Assembly (NCBI GenBank): GCA_016293975.1
Contig: JAEDCW010000015.1
Span: 1 to 34,395 of the forward strand
Length of the DNA: 34,395 nt
From: Clostridia bacterium
GTDB lineage: Bacteria; Bacillota; Clostridia; Christensenellales; CAG-138
Reading direction: 5' to 3'
Positions 9,058-15,757 of this stretch are shown in pieces (position 1 is the stretch's first letter; the number at the start of each line of letters is the position of its first letter). The notes under the pieces are model-generated. The model was given only the letters and a program-made list of their open reading frames with translations. It had not been told where the DNA came from and did no database searches. The translations under genes were made by a program, and so were the position numbers.

Positions 9058-9393
9058 CTAAAATCCTATGGGCAGACCGCCGGTTACCTTAGCCATTTCC
9101 TCTTGCATCGTATTATCTGCAATTCTCATGGCCTCATTGACCGCGGACAGTATCAGATCCTGAAGCATTTCGATATCGTCCGGGTCGACACATTCGGGAC
9201 TCAGCACGATGCTCTTGACTTCCTTCTTTCCGTTGACAACGACAGTCACAGCTCCTCCGCCTGTAGATGCCGAAAACTCAGTCTCGCCTATCTCCTCTTG
9301 AATTTTCTCTATCTTTTGCTGCATCTGCTGCATCTGACGGACCATCTGCTGCATATTGCCACCGCCCATTCCGGGGAAGCCACCTCTCGCCAT
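9058..9393 (-). CDS. ybaB: YbaB/EbfC nucleoid-associated protein
   Basis: A 111-residue YbaB/EbfC-family protein. The N-terminus is rich in Gly, Met and Gln (MQQMQQKIEKIQEEIG), typical of these small DNA-binding dimers. It continues with VVVNGKKEVKSIVLSPE and the C-terminal helix. Members bind DNA as tweezer-like dimers and coat the nucleoid. The ATG is preceded by GGAGGTAGATCT, a strong ribosome binding site. It is the first gene of ybaB-recR-lipoprotein-(addA) and has its own promoter. Confidence 0.95.
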   Translation of the reverse strand: MARGGFPGMGGGNMQQMVRQMQQMQQKIEKIQEEIGETEFSASTGGGAVTVVVNGKKEVKSIVLSPECVDPDDIEMLQDLILSAVNEAMRIADNTMQEEMAKVTGGLPIGF

Positions 9394-9425
9394 AGATCTA
9401 CCTCCATGCTAAAAATATTCATTGA

Positions 9426-9454
9426 ATTATACCATTTCCGTGACACTTTTGCAA
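9426..9454 (-). promoter_or_regulatory. Sigma-A promoter of ybaB-recR
   Basis: On the minus strand TTGCAA (9449-9454) and TATAAT (9426-9431) are separated by exactly 17 bases, with an extended TGG before the -10. It lies about 35 bases from the ybaB start and should drive the ybaB-recR-lipoprotein unit. Confidence 0.75.
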
Positions 9455-9497
9455 TCAGTATTATCTGAAGCATACAGACGTGATTGAGAAGATTGCT

Positions 9498-9512
9498 ATG
9501 CATTTAATGCAT
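9498..9512. promoter_or_regulatory. Palindrome near the -35 of yfcE
   Basis: ATGCATT and AATGCAT form a perfect 7-bp inverted repeat around one central base. It overlaps the region where the -35 of the yfcE promoter is expected. This is a candidate operator; no regulator is identified. Confidence 0.35.
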
Positions 9513-9529
9513 CTCTGCTTACTTTATTG

Positions 9530-9535
9530 TATAAT
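9530..9535 (+). promoter_or_regulatory. -10 element of the yfcE promoter
   Basis: A consensus TATAAT lies 28 bases upstream of the chosen yfcE start. The -35 (around ATGCAT at 9507-9512) is poor, which may mean activation or weak basal expression. Confidence 0.5.
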
Positions 9536-9562
9536 TGCTAAGTCTAAAGAGTGAGGTTAAGT

Positions 9563-10114
9563 ATGAAATTTTTAATTGCTTCAGATATACACGGCTCAGC
9601 ATTGTTTTGCGAGCAACTGCTTGCGATCTGCAAGCGCGAGAATGCCGACAGGCTTTTGCTTTTGGGTGATTTGCTTTACCACGGCCCGAGGAACGACCTT
9701 CCCGGCGGATACACCCCAAAATGCGTCATAGCCATGCTAAATTCGATCAAGAACGATTTATTGTGCGTAAGGGGAAACTGCGACGCGGAAGTCGATCAAA
9801 TGGTGCTCGATTTCCCCATAATGGCGGATTATTGTGTAATCCCATCAGAGCGCGGAATAATATTTGCCACCCATGGGCATATATACAACCCCCACAAGCT
9901 ACCCACGTTGAAATCGGGCGACATATTGCTTTACGGCCATACCCACGTCCCCGAGTGCTCACGTGAGAACGGAATAATGTGCTTAAACCCCGGCTCGGTG
10001 TCCATACCAAAGGGAGGCAGCTATCACGGTTACATGACATTTGACGGAACGGTGTTCTCGTGGAAGGACCTCGATGGTGTGCTGCATAACTCTCTCAACA
10101 TCAATGAAATATAA
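9563..10114 (+). CDS. yfcE: YfcE-type metallophosphodiesterase
   Basis: A 183-residue calcineurin-like phosphoesterase of the YfcE group. All metal-binding motifs are present in order: SDIHG, LLGDLLYHGPRN, RGNCD, ATHGH and GHTH. E. coli YfcE hydrolyses phosphodiesters such as bis-p-nitrophenyl phosphate in vitro; the natural substrate is unknown. I chose ATG at 9563, because GAGG at 9553-9556 gives a ribosome binding site at proper spacing and the product then begins MKFLIASDIHG. An upstream in-frame GTG at 9551 overlaps that site. The gene is monocistronic, between a divergent ybaB and a convergent frr unit. Confidence 0.93.
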   Translation: MKFLIASDIHGSALFCEQLLAICKRENADRLLLLGDLLYHGPRNDLPGGYTPKCVIAMLNSIKNDLLCVRGNCDAEVDQMVLDFPIMADYCVIPSERGIIFATHGHIYNPHKLPTLKSGDILLYGHTHVPECSRENGIMCLNPGSVSIPKGGSYHGYMTFDGTVFSWKDLDGVLHNSLNINEI

Positions 10115-10130
10115 AGAGATATAAAGAAAA

Positions 10131-10152
10131 GACGCCTTGTAATGCAGGCGTC
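10131..10152. terminator. Bidirectional terminator between yfcE and the frr unit
   Basis: GACGCCT and AGGCGTC form a perfect 7-bp stem with an 8-base loop. On the minus strand it is followed by TTTTCTTT, on the plus strand by CTTTC. It closes the minus-strand frr unit and probably yfcE as well. Confidence 0.75.
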
Positions 10153-10165
10153 CTTTCAAGTTATA

Positions 10166-10351
10166 TTATGAGTCCATGAACAGCGAGTACGACAGCTCCA
10201 CGGTGTTTCCATCCAGCGTCTGCTTTATGACCCTCGGTGTGCCGTCATCGATGCGCTTTTTGGCACTTACTTCAACCGTAGTCACCACATAACCCTCGCC
10301 TTTTAGTATGGCTATAGCCTCATCCAAATGATATCCCAACACAGACGTCAA
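10166..10351 (-). CDS. Small PASTA-like protein
   Basis: A 61-residue ORF whose ATG overlaps the frr stop by 4 bases, so it is probably coupled to frr. It ends just before a terminator. The sequence has the outline of a single PASTA repeat: LGYHLDEAIAILKGEGY matches the helix (V.G.sl.eA...L...G), then a strand, then IKQTLDGNTVELSYS like the usual VisQsP..Gt.V.v.vS. PASTA repeats normally occur outside the cell in tandem, on PknB-type kinases or penicillin-binding proteins. Here there is one repeat with no signal peptide or membrane segment, so an intracellular role or a decayed fragment are both possible. Function unknown. Confidence 0.65.
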   Translation of the reverse strand: MTSVLGYHLDEAIAILKGEGYVVTTVEVSAKKRIDDGTPRVIKQTLDGNTVELSYSLFMDS

Positions 10352-10899
10352 ACCGACATTATCTCCTTTTCCTTATCGGCAATGATCTTGTCTATATCCT
10401 TGATATGCTGATCGGTGATCTTCTGGGCCTTATCTTCGAGCTGCTTCTGATCGTCCTCGGTGATCTCGCCGTCCTTACGGGCTTTCTTTATCGACTCGTT
10501 TGCATCACGTCTTATGGCACGAATGGCGACTCTGGCCTCTTCGCCCTTCTTGCGGATAATCTTAACAAGTTCCTTTCTGCGCTCCTCGGTAAGCTCTGGG
10601 AAAACAAGCCTTATAATCTTTCCGTCATCAGTAGGATTGATGCCCAAATCGGACTTCTGTATGGCCTTCTCAACTTCCTTCATCATCGATGGATCCCAAA
10701 GAGAAATCGTCAGCATCCTGGGTTCGGGTGAGCTGATATTGCCTACCTGCGTAATAGGTGTCTGAGTTCCGTAATAGTCGACCATTATCCTCTCAAGCAC
10801 CTGAGCGTTCGCGCGTCCGGCACGAAGAGTGCCCAAATCGCGTGTCAGTACCGAAATAGTCTTACCCATTCTTTCCGTTGCGTTCTCAATTATACTCAT
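10348..10899 (-). CDS. frr: Ribosome recycling factor
   Basis: A 183-residue ribosome recycling factor, close to the usual 185. It begins MSIIENATERMGKTISVLTR and contains the family signatures LRAGRANAQVLERI, YYGTQTPITQVGNIS and the helical LVKIIRKKGEEARVAIRAIRRDAN. It splits post-termination ribosomes together with EF-G. It lies 66 bases after pyrH in the same direction, the conserved order in most bacteria, but the gap holds its own promoter. The uppS gene that commonly follows frr is absent; a small PASTA-like ORF and a terminator come next. Confidence 0.97.
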   Translation of the reverse strand: MSIIENATERMGKTISVLTRDLGTLRAGRANAQVLERIMVDYYGTQTPITQVGNISSPEPRMLTISLWDPSMMKEVEKAIQKSDLGINPTDDGKIIRLVFPELTEERRKELVKIIRKKGEEARVAIRAIRRDANESIKKARKDGEITEDDQKQLEDKAQKITDQHIKDIDKIIADKEKEIMSV

Positions 10900-10930
10900 A
10901 TTGCATCCTCCGTGTTCGCATTACGTTAGT

Positions 10931-10959
10931 ATTCTATCGAAATCAGTTCGGTAAATCAA
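10931..10959 (-). promoter_or_regulatory. Sigma-A-like promoter of frr
   Basis: On the minus strand TTGATT (10954-10959), 17 bases, TAGAAT (10931-10936). It sits in the pyrH-frr gap, about 32 bases before the frr start, and allows frr expression independent of pyrH. Confidence 0.55.
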
Positions 10960-10965
10960 CACCAA

Positions 10966-11667
10966 TTATGAAATAACGGTGCCTACGTTTTCACCTTCGA
11001 GGGCTCTTAGGAATCGCGTCTCATCCTCCATGGAGAAGAGAACTATGGGCATTTTGTAATCACGGCAAAGCGTGATAGTGGTTATGTCGGTCGCCTTGAG
11101 ATTATCGGCTATGACCTTGTCATATGTGAGCTCACTGTAGCGCACGGCATTGAGGTCTACGTTGGGGTCTGCGGAATAAACCGCATCCACGCTCTTTGCC
11201 AGTATAAGCGCATCGGCATGGACTTCAAGCGCTCTAAGTGCGGCTCCCGTGTCAGTTGAAAAGAACGGCGAACCTGTGCCGCAGGCAAATATAACTACTT
11301 TTCCCGCATCGAGCGCCGCATTCGCCTCGCGGGACGAGAATGTGTCGCAGAAGCGCTGCATCTCGACAGCCGAAAAAACCACTGCATTTACGCCTATGTT
11401 CTCAAGTGCGTCCTGTATCGCAAGCGCATTGATGGCAGTCGCAAGCATTCCCATATGGTCTGCCCTATTTCTCTCCATACCTTCACTGCTCCTGCCGCGG
11501 AGAATATTGCCTCCGCCCACCACTACAGCAACTTGTACGCCCGCCTCCGCAAGCTTCTGTATCTGCCTTGCGGTGCTTGCTATGGATTCGCGTGAAAGGG
11601 CTTTGTTATCGTCACCGAGCATTTCGCCCGAAATCTTCAGAACTATCCGTTTGTATTTAAGAGGCAT
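10966..11667 (-). CDS. pyrH: Uridylate kinase
   Basis: A 233-residue UMP kinase of the amino-acid kinase fold, making UDP from UMP. Motifs include VLKISGEMLG (phosphate binding), VAVVVGGGNILRG, DHMGMLATAINALA and GTGSPFFSTDTGAALRA. The ATG at 11667 gives the usual start and is preceded by AAGGGAG at good spacing. A GTG 27 bases further upstream lacks such a site and would add an unusual N-terminus. It is separated from tsf by a terminator and has its own promoter, so the rpsB-tsf-pyrH-frr order is conserved but split into transcription units. Confidence 0.97.
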   Translation of the reverse strand: MPLKYKRIVLKISGEMLGDDNKALSRESIASTARQIQKLAEAGVQVAVVVGGGNILRGRSSEGMERNRADHMGMLATAINALAIQDALENIGVNAVVFSAVEMQRFCDTFSSREANAALDAGKVVIFACGTGSPFFSTDTGAALRALEVHADALILAKSVDAVYSADPNVDLNAVRYSELTYDKVIADNLKATDITTITLCRDYKMPIVLFSMEDETRFLRALEGENVGTVIS

Positions 11668-11695
11668 AATAATCTCCCTTCTCAAGTTCGGCACT

Positions 11696-11701
11696 ATAAT
11701 A
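11696..11701 (-). promoter_or_regulatory. -10 element of the pyrH promoter
   Basis: On the minus strand TATTAT with extended TGG before it; TGGACT lies 17 bases upstream as a weak -35. It sits between the tsf terminator and pyrH. Confidence 0.5.
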
Positions 11702-11731
11702 CCATTTCTTTCCTTATGAGTCCATATAAAA

Positions 11732-11754
11732 GGAGCATCGTCCTGCGATGCCCC
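11732..11754 (-). terminator. Terminator of rpsB-tsf
   Basis: On the minus strand GGGGCATCG and CGATGCTCC form a 9-bp stem (one G-T pair) with a 5-base loop, followed by TTTTATAT. It lies 16 bases past the tsf stop. Confidence 0.8.
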
Positions 11755-11770
11755 AACTATTAATAATAGC

Positions 11771-12652
11771 TTATTTGCCCATCTGACTCATAACTTCTTC
11801 GCAGAAGTTATCTTCACGCTTCTGGAGGCCTTCGCCCATCTCATAGCGTACAAAGCTCAGAACTCTGAACCTGCCGTTGATCATCTGCTCAACAGTCTTG
11901 TCGGGATCCTTTACGAAGCTCTGCTCGAGGAGGCATATCTCCTTGTAGTACTTGTCGATACGACCCTGTACCATCTTCTCGATGATTGCATCGGGCTTGG
12001 GCTTGGGTTCATTCTTGGCCTGTGCACGGAGAATCTCTCTCTCCTTCTCAATTTCGCCCTGATCGACTTCGTCCCTGCTTACGCAAGTGGGCTTTGCTGC
12101 TGCAATCTGCATTGCAACGTCATGCTCTGCTTCCTTGTCTACACTGCCGTCGACTCTGATGATAACGCCAATCTTGCCGCCGAGGTGAATGTATGTGTCA
12201 ACATTGCCCTCGTATCTTGTAAACCTGCGGACTGTGATCTTCTCGCCGATCTTTGCAACCGCTGCATTGATCATTGCGGCGATTGTCTCTGACTCGTTAC
12301 CGAAGAATGTCTGTTCCATGAGTTCCTCAACGGTAGCGGGATTCTTGACAGCAATCTGCTGTGCGATTGTATTTACGAGTTCCTTGAATGCATCCGTCTT
12401 TGCAACGAAGTCTGTTTCGCAGTTGACTTCTACGAGTACGCCTACGCTACCGTCGACATATGAGCCTACGATACCTTCTGCGGCGATTCTTGCAGCCTTC
12501 TTTGCGGAAGCCGCAAGGCTCTTCTCACGAAGATAATCCATCGCCTTGTCCATGTCGCCGTCGCTCTCTACGAGAGCCTTTTTGCAATCCATCATGCCTG
12601 CACCGCTCATTTCGCGGAGCGTCATTACGTCCTTAGCTGTAAACTGTGCCAT
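11771..12652 (-). CDS. tsf: Elongation factor Ts
   Basis: A 293-residue EF-Ts, the nucleotide exchange factor for EF-Tu. The N-terminal UBA-like domain (VMTLREMSGAGMMDCKKALVE) and the EF-Tu-contacting core CETDFVAKTDAF are intact. Coiled-coil and dimerisation regions follow at normal length. It lies 22 bases after rpsB with a good AGGAGG-type site, forming the universal rpsB-tsf operon, and ends at a strong terminator. Confidence 0.97.
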   Translation of the reverse strand: MAQFTAKDVMTLREMSGAGMMDCKKALVESDGDMDKAMDYLREKSLAASAKKAARIAAEGIVGSYVDGSVGVLVEVNCETDFVAKTDAFKELVNTIAQQIAVKNPATVEELMEQTFFGNESETIAAMINAAVAKIGEKITVRRFTRYEGNVDTYIHLGGKIGVIIRVDGSVDKEAEHDVAMQIAAAKPTCVSRDEVDQGEIEKEREILRAQAKNEPKPKPDAIIEKMVQGRIDKYYKEICLLEQSFVKDPDKTVEQMINGRFRVLSFVRYEMGEGLQKREDNFCEEVMSQMGK

Positions 12653-12674
12653 ATAATCCTCCTATGACGGTCAA

Positions 12675-13427
12675 TTAAAACTCGTTAACTTCGGAAGCTG
12701 TTTCCTGCTCGGCTGTCTCTGTGGGAACTTCAACTTCGTTCTGCTCGCCCTGTCTGCCTTCGATAACGGCGTCTGCGATCTTTCCTGCGATCAGCTTGAC
12801 CGCACGGATAGCGTCGTCGTTTCCGGGAATTACGTAATCGACCTCATCGGGGTCGCAGTTTGTATCAACGATACCGACGATCGGGATATGCAGAGCCATA
12901 GCTTCCAAAACAGCGATGTGCTCCTTGCGGGGGTCAACTACGAACATAACATCGGGGAGCTTCTTCATGTCCTTGATGCCGCCAAGGTTCTTCTCGAGCT
13001 TTTCCTGAATGGCCTTCAAGCCGATAACTTCCTTCTTGGGGAGAAGCTCGAAATCGCCGTCCTGCTCCATGCGCTCGATCTGACGGAGACGAGCAATACG
13101 GGTCTGAATGGTCTTGAAGTTTGTGAGCATACCGCCCAGCCAGCGCTGGTTAACGTAGTACATGCCGCAACGCTTTGCTTCCTGCTCGATGGACTCCTGA
13201 GCCTGCTTCTTTGTGCCTACAAAGAGTACATTACCGCCGTTTGCAGCAACCTGCTGTACGAATGCATAAGCTTCGTCGATTTTCTTAACTGTCTTCTGGA
13301 GGTCGATGATGTAGATACCGTTGCGCTCTGTGAAGATGTATTCCTTCATCTTCGGATTCCAGCGACGTGTCTGATGACCAAAGTGTACGCCTGCTTCGAG
13401 AAGCTGCTTCATTGAAATTACTGACAT
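12675..13427 (-). CDS. rpsB: 30S ribosomal protein S2
   Basis: A 250-residue S2 protein of normal core length. It shows the start motif MKQLLEAGVHFGHQTRRWNPKMKEYIF in pieces, the RWLGGMLTN signature, and PDVMFVVDPRKEHIAVLEA. The C-terminal tail is acidic and low in complexity (rich in Glu, Gln and Val). ATG at 13427 is chosen because TTAGGAGG lies 8-9 bases upstream; the frame stays open further upstream but without such a site. It begins an rpsB-tsf operon behind a promoter and a roughly 105-base leader with a terminator-like hairpin. Confidence 0.97.
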   Translation of the reverse strand: MSVISMKQLLEAGVHFGHQTRRWNPKMKEYIFTERNGIYIIDLQKTVKKIDEAYAFVQQVAANGGNVLFVGTKKQAQESIEQEAKRCGMYYVNQRWLGGMLTNFKTIQTRIARLRQIERMEQDGDFELLPKKEVIGLKAIQEKLEKNLGGIKDMKKLPDVMFVVDPRKEHIAVLEAMALHIPIVGIVDTNCDPDEVDYVIPGNDDAIRAVKLIAGKIADAVIEGRQGEQNEVEVPTETAEQETASEVNEF

Positions 13428-13476
13428 TGTTAAAATCCTCCTAAGTTTTTTACCACCCCGCACGTCTTTTCTCACG

Positions 13477-13509
13477 AAAAACCCCCGTAATACGGAGGCA
13501 ACCGTCCGT
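13477..13509 (-). promoter_or_regulatory. Candidate attenuator in the rpsB leader
   Basis: Reading minus, CCTCCGT (13492-13498) and ACGGGGG (13482-13488) form a 7-bp stem with a 3-base loop, followed by TTTTT: an intrinsic terminator ahead of rpsB. Just upstream, ACGGA (13505-13509) can pair with the TCCGT inside the first terminator arm, giving a competing hairpin. The arrangement fits autogenous control by S2 or EF-Ts, known for rpsB leaders in other bacteria. It could instead be a terminator for readthrough from the upstream DUF1292 unit. Confidence 0.5.
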
Positions 13510-13539
13510 GAAATCGGCGCAGGTGTGTTTTAACGTTGA

Positions 13540-13568
13540 ATTATAGCACGTCTCTATTTACAATGCAA
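13540..13568 (-). promoter_or_regulatory. Sigma-A promoter of rpsB-tsf
   Basis: On the minus strand TTGCAT (13563-13568), 17 bases, TATAAT (13540-13545). Transcription should begin near 13533, giving a leader of about 105 bases that includes the terminator-like hairpin. Confidence 0.8.
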
Positions 13569-13591
13569 GTGTTTTTGCAGATTTTAAGGGC

Positions 13592-13867
13592 TTATTCGGA
13601 CTCCACTTCTATCTCATCCATGAGGTCTAAGAACTCCTCAAACACTTCATTCTGTAAAATGTCGTTTTCTATGGGTGAATAGACGTCTCCGTCGGGCGTC
13701 TTGTCGATTCTGAGCAGAACAATCTCCGCCTCATCATCGTCGCTCTCTTCTACCGGCGTAAGCGCCGCATACTTCTGTCCTTCATAGTTAAATGTAAGAA
13801 CGTGAGCAAAATTCGCCTTCTGTCCGTCCTCATCCACCAGTGTCACTACTTCAAATTCGTTTTCCAT
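13592..13867 (-). CDS. DUF1292 family protein
   Basis: A 91-residue acidic protein of the DUF1292 (YrzB-like) family. It has the recognisable EFEVVTLVDEDGQ start, the GQKYAALTPVEESDDDEAEIVLLRI core and a glutamate-rich end. The molecular function is unknown. It follows ruvX by 4 bases. The ireB-ruvX-DUF1292 grouping is conserved across Firmicutes, which supports the call. Confidence 0.9.
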   Translation of the reverse strand: MENEFEVVTLVDEDGQKANFAHVLTFNYEGQKYAALTPVEESDDDEAEIVLLRIDKTPDGDVYSPIENDILQNEVFEEFLDLMDEIEVESE

Positions 13868-13871
13868 ATCG

Positions 13872-14309
13872 TTATCTCCTGTCCCCTATTCCGCCGCCGT
13901 CAAGATAGCCCTGAAGTATTACCACAGCGGCAAGCTTGTCTACAACTTTTCTTCTCTTTTTCCAGTCCATCTTTTCTTCATAGAGCACTCTCTCCGCCAT
14001 TACGGTGGAAAGCCGCTCGTCAAAATAGTCTATCTCGCCCGTGAAGCGTTCTTCCATGAGCTTTGCGAAGGCATACACCTTTTCGGAGGCAAATCCGTAT
14101 GTGCCGTCCATATTTCTGGGCATTCCGAAGAGCAGTTTGCAGGGGGCGTATTTTGCTGCAAGTGCCGCGATATAATCCGCATCCTTGCCCGCGTCGTCCG
14201 CCGCTCTCACATACGTCTCAAGGCCCTGCGCCGTTATGCCCAATGGGTCGCTGACAGCAAGTCCTATTCTTCTGTCTCCAAGGTCAATTGCCAAAACTCT
14301 CTGCATCAA
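13872..14309 (-). CDS. ruvX: Putative Holliday junction resolvase / pre-16S rRNA nuclease YqgF
   Basis: A 145-residue RNase H-fold protein of the YqgF/RuvX family. Visible motifs are VLAIDLGDRRIGLAVSD (first catalytic Asp), DERLST and DKLAAVVILQGYLD (later acidic residues). Members are linked to 16S rRNA 5' end processing in E. coli and to Holliday junction cleavage in other work, so both names are used. It starts 6 bases after the aldo/keto reductase and ends 4 bases before the DUF1292 gene. Confidence 0.93.
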   Translation of the reverse strand: MMQRVLAIDLGDRRIGLAVSDPLGITAQGLETYVRAADDAGKDADYIAALAAKYAPCKLLFGMPRNMDGTYGFASEKVYAFAKLMEERFTGEIDYFDERLSTVMAERVLYEEKMDWKKRRKVVDKLAAVVILQGYLDGGGIGDRR

Positions 14310-14315
14310 ATTCTC

Positions 14316-15260
14316 CTAAATAACCTTAATAGTAAATTGCGGACAGACCGTTGCGCAGTAGCCGCACAGCGCGCACTTTTCATGATCTACCTCGGCACGT
14401 CCTTTCTCGAGCCTGAGCGCACGATTTGCGCACCTGTCGACACACGCCCCACAACCCTCGCACCAATCCTGTATAAGCAGATGGCGGGGCGCCTTTTTTG
14501 TCGCTATTGCATCTTCTTCGGCGGGTGTTTTCCCTGCGAGCAGCGCGCAGTTGTAGTCGACCTCCGCAATCGACTGCATGCCTATTGCAATGGCGTCTAA
14601 CGAATCTATACCCAGGATATAGTTCATCGCTTCTTCCCTGTCGTTTATAAGATGTCCTCCGCCCAATGGTTTCATTGCAAAAACGCCTTTACCGAGCTTG
14701 TGCGCCGTCTCTATCTGTTCCAGCATCTGCTCCGGTGTGCCGTCTGCGATACCTACACCTTTTTTATTGATAAGCGGGAAAAGCACATCAAGTTCGGGAT
14801 GAGTACATGCGGCTCTCATACATTCAACATAGTGCGTAGACAGCCCGACCGCTCTTATGTAGCCCTTGCGCTTCATATCCAAAAAGTAGTCTAAGGCTTC
14901 CTTGTGGCCGCGTATCGTAAGTCCGCTTTCCTGCTCATGGAGCATAAATATATCTATATGGTCACGCCCTATACCCTCAACGGCTTTTCTGAAGCTCTCC
15001 TCTGCCATCTCTTTTGTGTAGGCATAGCTCTTTGTGCAGACTATTGCGTCGGGTTTGATCTTAAGCGCCTGCTTTACATATGGATATGTCTCGTAAATCT
15101 CCGCTGTATCAAGGAAGTTTACCCCGTGAGAAAACGCCCTTTCCATCAGTGAGGTACCTTCGCTTATAGAGAGGTTTCTCTGGAATGGACCCATTGTGAG
15201 TGTACCGAAACAAAGCCTCGACACAAAAAGACCTGTCCGGCCCAATTCACGCTTTTCCAA
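14316..15260 (-). CDS. Aldo/keto reductase with C-terminal 2[4Fe-4S] ferredoxin domain
   Basis: A 314-residue fusion. Residues about 1-255 form an aldo/keto reductase barrel with the catalytic tetrad Asp51, Tyr56, Lys77 and His108. The last 50 residues carry two ferredoxin motifs: cysteines 267, 270, 273, 277 and 296, 299, 302, 306. Such proteins are common in anaerobic Clostridia; the iron-sulfur domain suggests electron exchange with ferredoxin, but the substrate is unknown. It sits between ireB (4-base gap) and ruvX (6-base gap), where many Firmicutes have these two genes adjacent, so it was probably inserted into a conserved operon. Confidence 0.93.
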   Translation of the reverse strand: MEKRELGRTGLFVSRLCFGTLTMGPFQRNLSISEGTSLMERAFSHGVNFLDTAEIYETYPYVKQALKIKPDAIVCTKSYAYTKEMAEESFRKAVEGIGRDHIDIFMLHEQESGLTIRGHKEALDYFLDMKRKGYIRAVGLSTHYVECMRAACTHPELDVLFPLINKKGVGIADGTPEQMLEQIETAHKLGKGVFAMKPLGGGHLINDREEAMNYILGIDSLDAIAIGMQSIAEVDYNCALLAGKTPAEEDAIATKKAPRHLLIQDWCEGCGACVDRCANRALRLEKGRAEVDHEKCALCGYCATVCPQFTIKVI

Positions 15261-15264
15261 TCCG

Positions 15265-15537
15265 TTAGCCCTTCTTCTGAGAATTATTCTTTATGTACGA
15301 GCGAACAAGCTCCTCAAGAAGCTCGTCTCTCTCAAGAAGGCGAATGTTGTAGCGGGCGTTGTTGTAGCTTGTGATGTATGTCGGGTCTCCGCAGATAAGA
15401 TAGCCTACCATCTGATTGACAGCGTCGTAGCCCTTTTCCTCCATCGCATCATAGACACCGAGTATTATATCTTTAGCACTCTGCCTTTCCCTCTGGACGG
15501 TAAACTCCATCGTTGCATTCTTCTCTTTTTCGGACAT
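15265..15537 (-). CDS. ireB: IreB family regulatory phosphoprotein
   Basis: A 90-residue IreB (UPF0297/DUF965) protein. The core QSAKDIILGVYDAMEEKGYD and the region around GDPTYITSYNNAR are highly characteristic. In Enterococcus faecalis IreB is phosphorylated on N-terminal threonines by the PASTA kinase IreK and affects cephalosporin tolerance. Here Thr9 and Thr13 lie in the corresponding N-terminal stretch. No PASTA kinase gene is in the window. The ATG is preceded by AGGAGGAG. It is the first gene of the ireB-reductase-ruvX-DUF1292 unit. Confidence 0.95.
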   Translation of the reverse strand: MSEKEKNATMEFTVQRERQSAKDIILGVYDAMEEKGYDAVNQMVGYLICGDPTYITSYNNARYNIRLLERDELLEELVRSYIKNNSQKKG

Positions 15538-15620
15538 TATCGTCTCCTCCTATGTATACTGCTCGGTTCTTATTCTCTCCAATAACAAAACTCTATAAGA
15601 ACAATAAACATACTACTTCA

Positions 15621-15649
15621 ATTATACAGTCCATTGTGTTTTCAAGCAA
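15621..15649 (-). promoter_or_regulatory. Sigma-A promoter of the ireB unit
   Basis: On the minus strand TTGCTT (15644-15649), 17 bases, TATAAT (15621-15626), about 85 bases upstream of ireB. Confidence 0.65.
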
Positions 15650-15718
15650 TAACCGTTTGCATTGATACGACTTATTTAAACCATATTTTCACATTTTATC
15701 CTTTTTTACGCCTTAATA

Positions 15719-15727
15719 TGTTATAAT
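15719..15727 (+). promoter_or_regulatory. Extended -10 promoter of the M29 aminopeptidase
   Basis: TGTTATAAT, a consensus -10 with the extended TGn element, lies 30 bases upstream of the aminopeptidase start. No clear -35 is visible at the proper distance. Confidence 0.6.
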
Positions 15728-15757
15728 ACGGATAACAAATCGAGAGGAGCTAACAGA

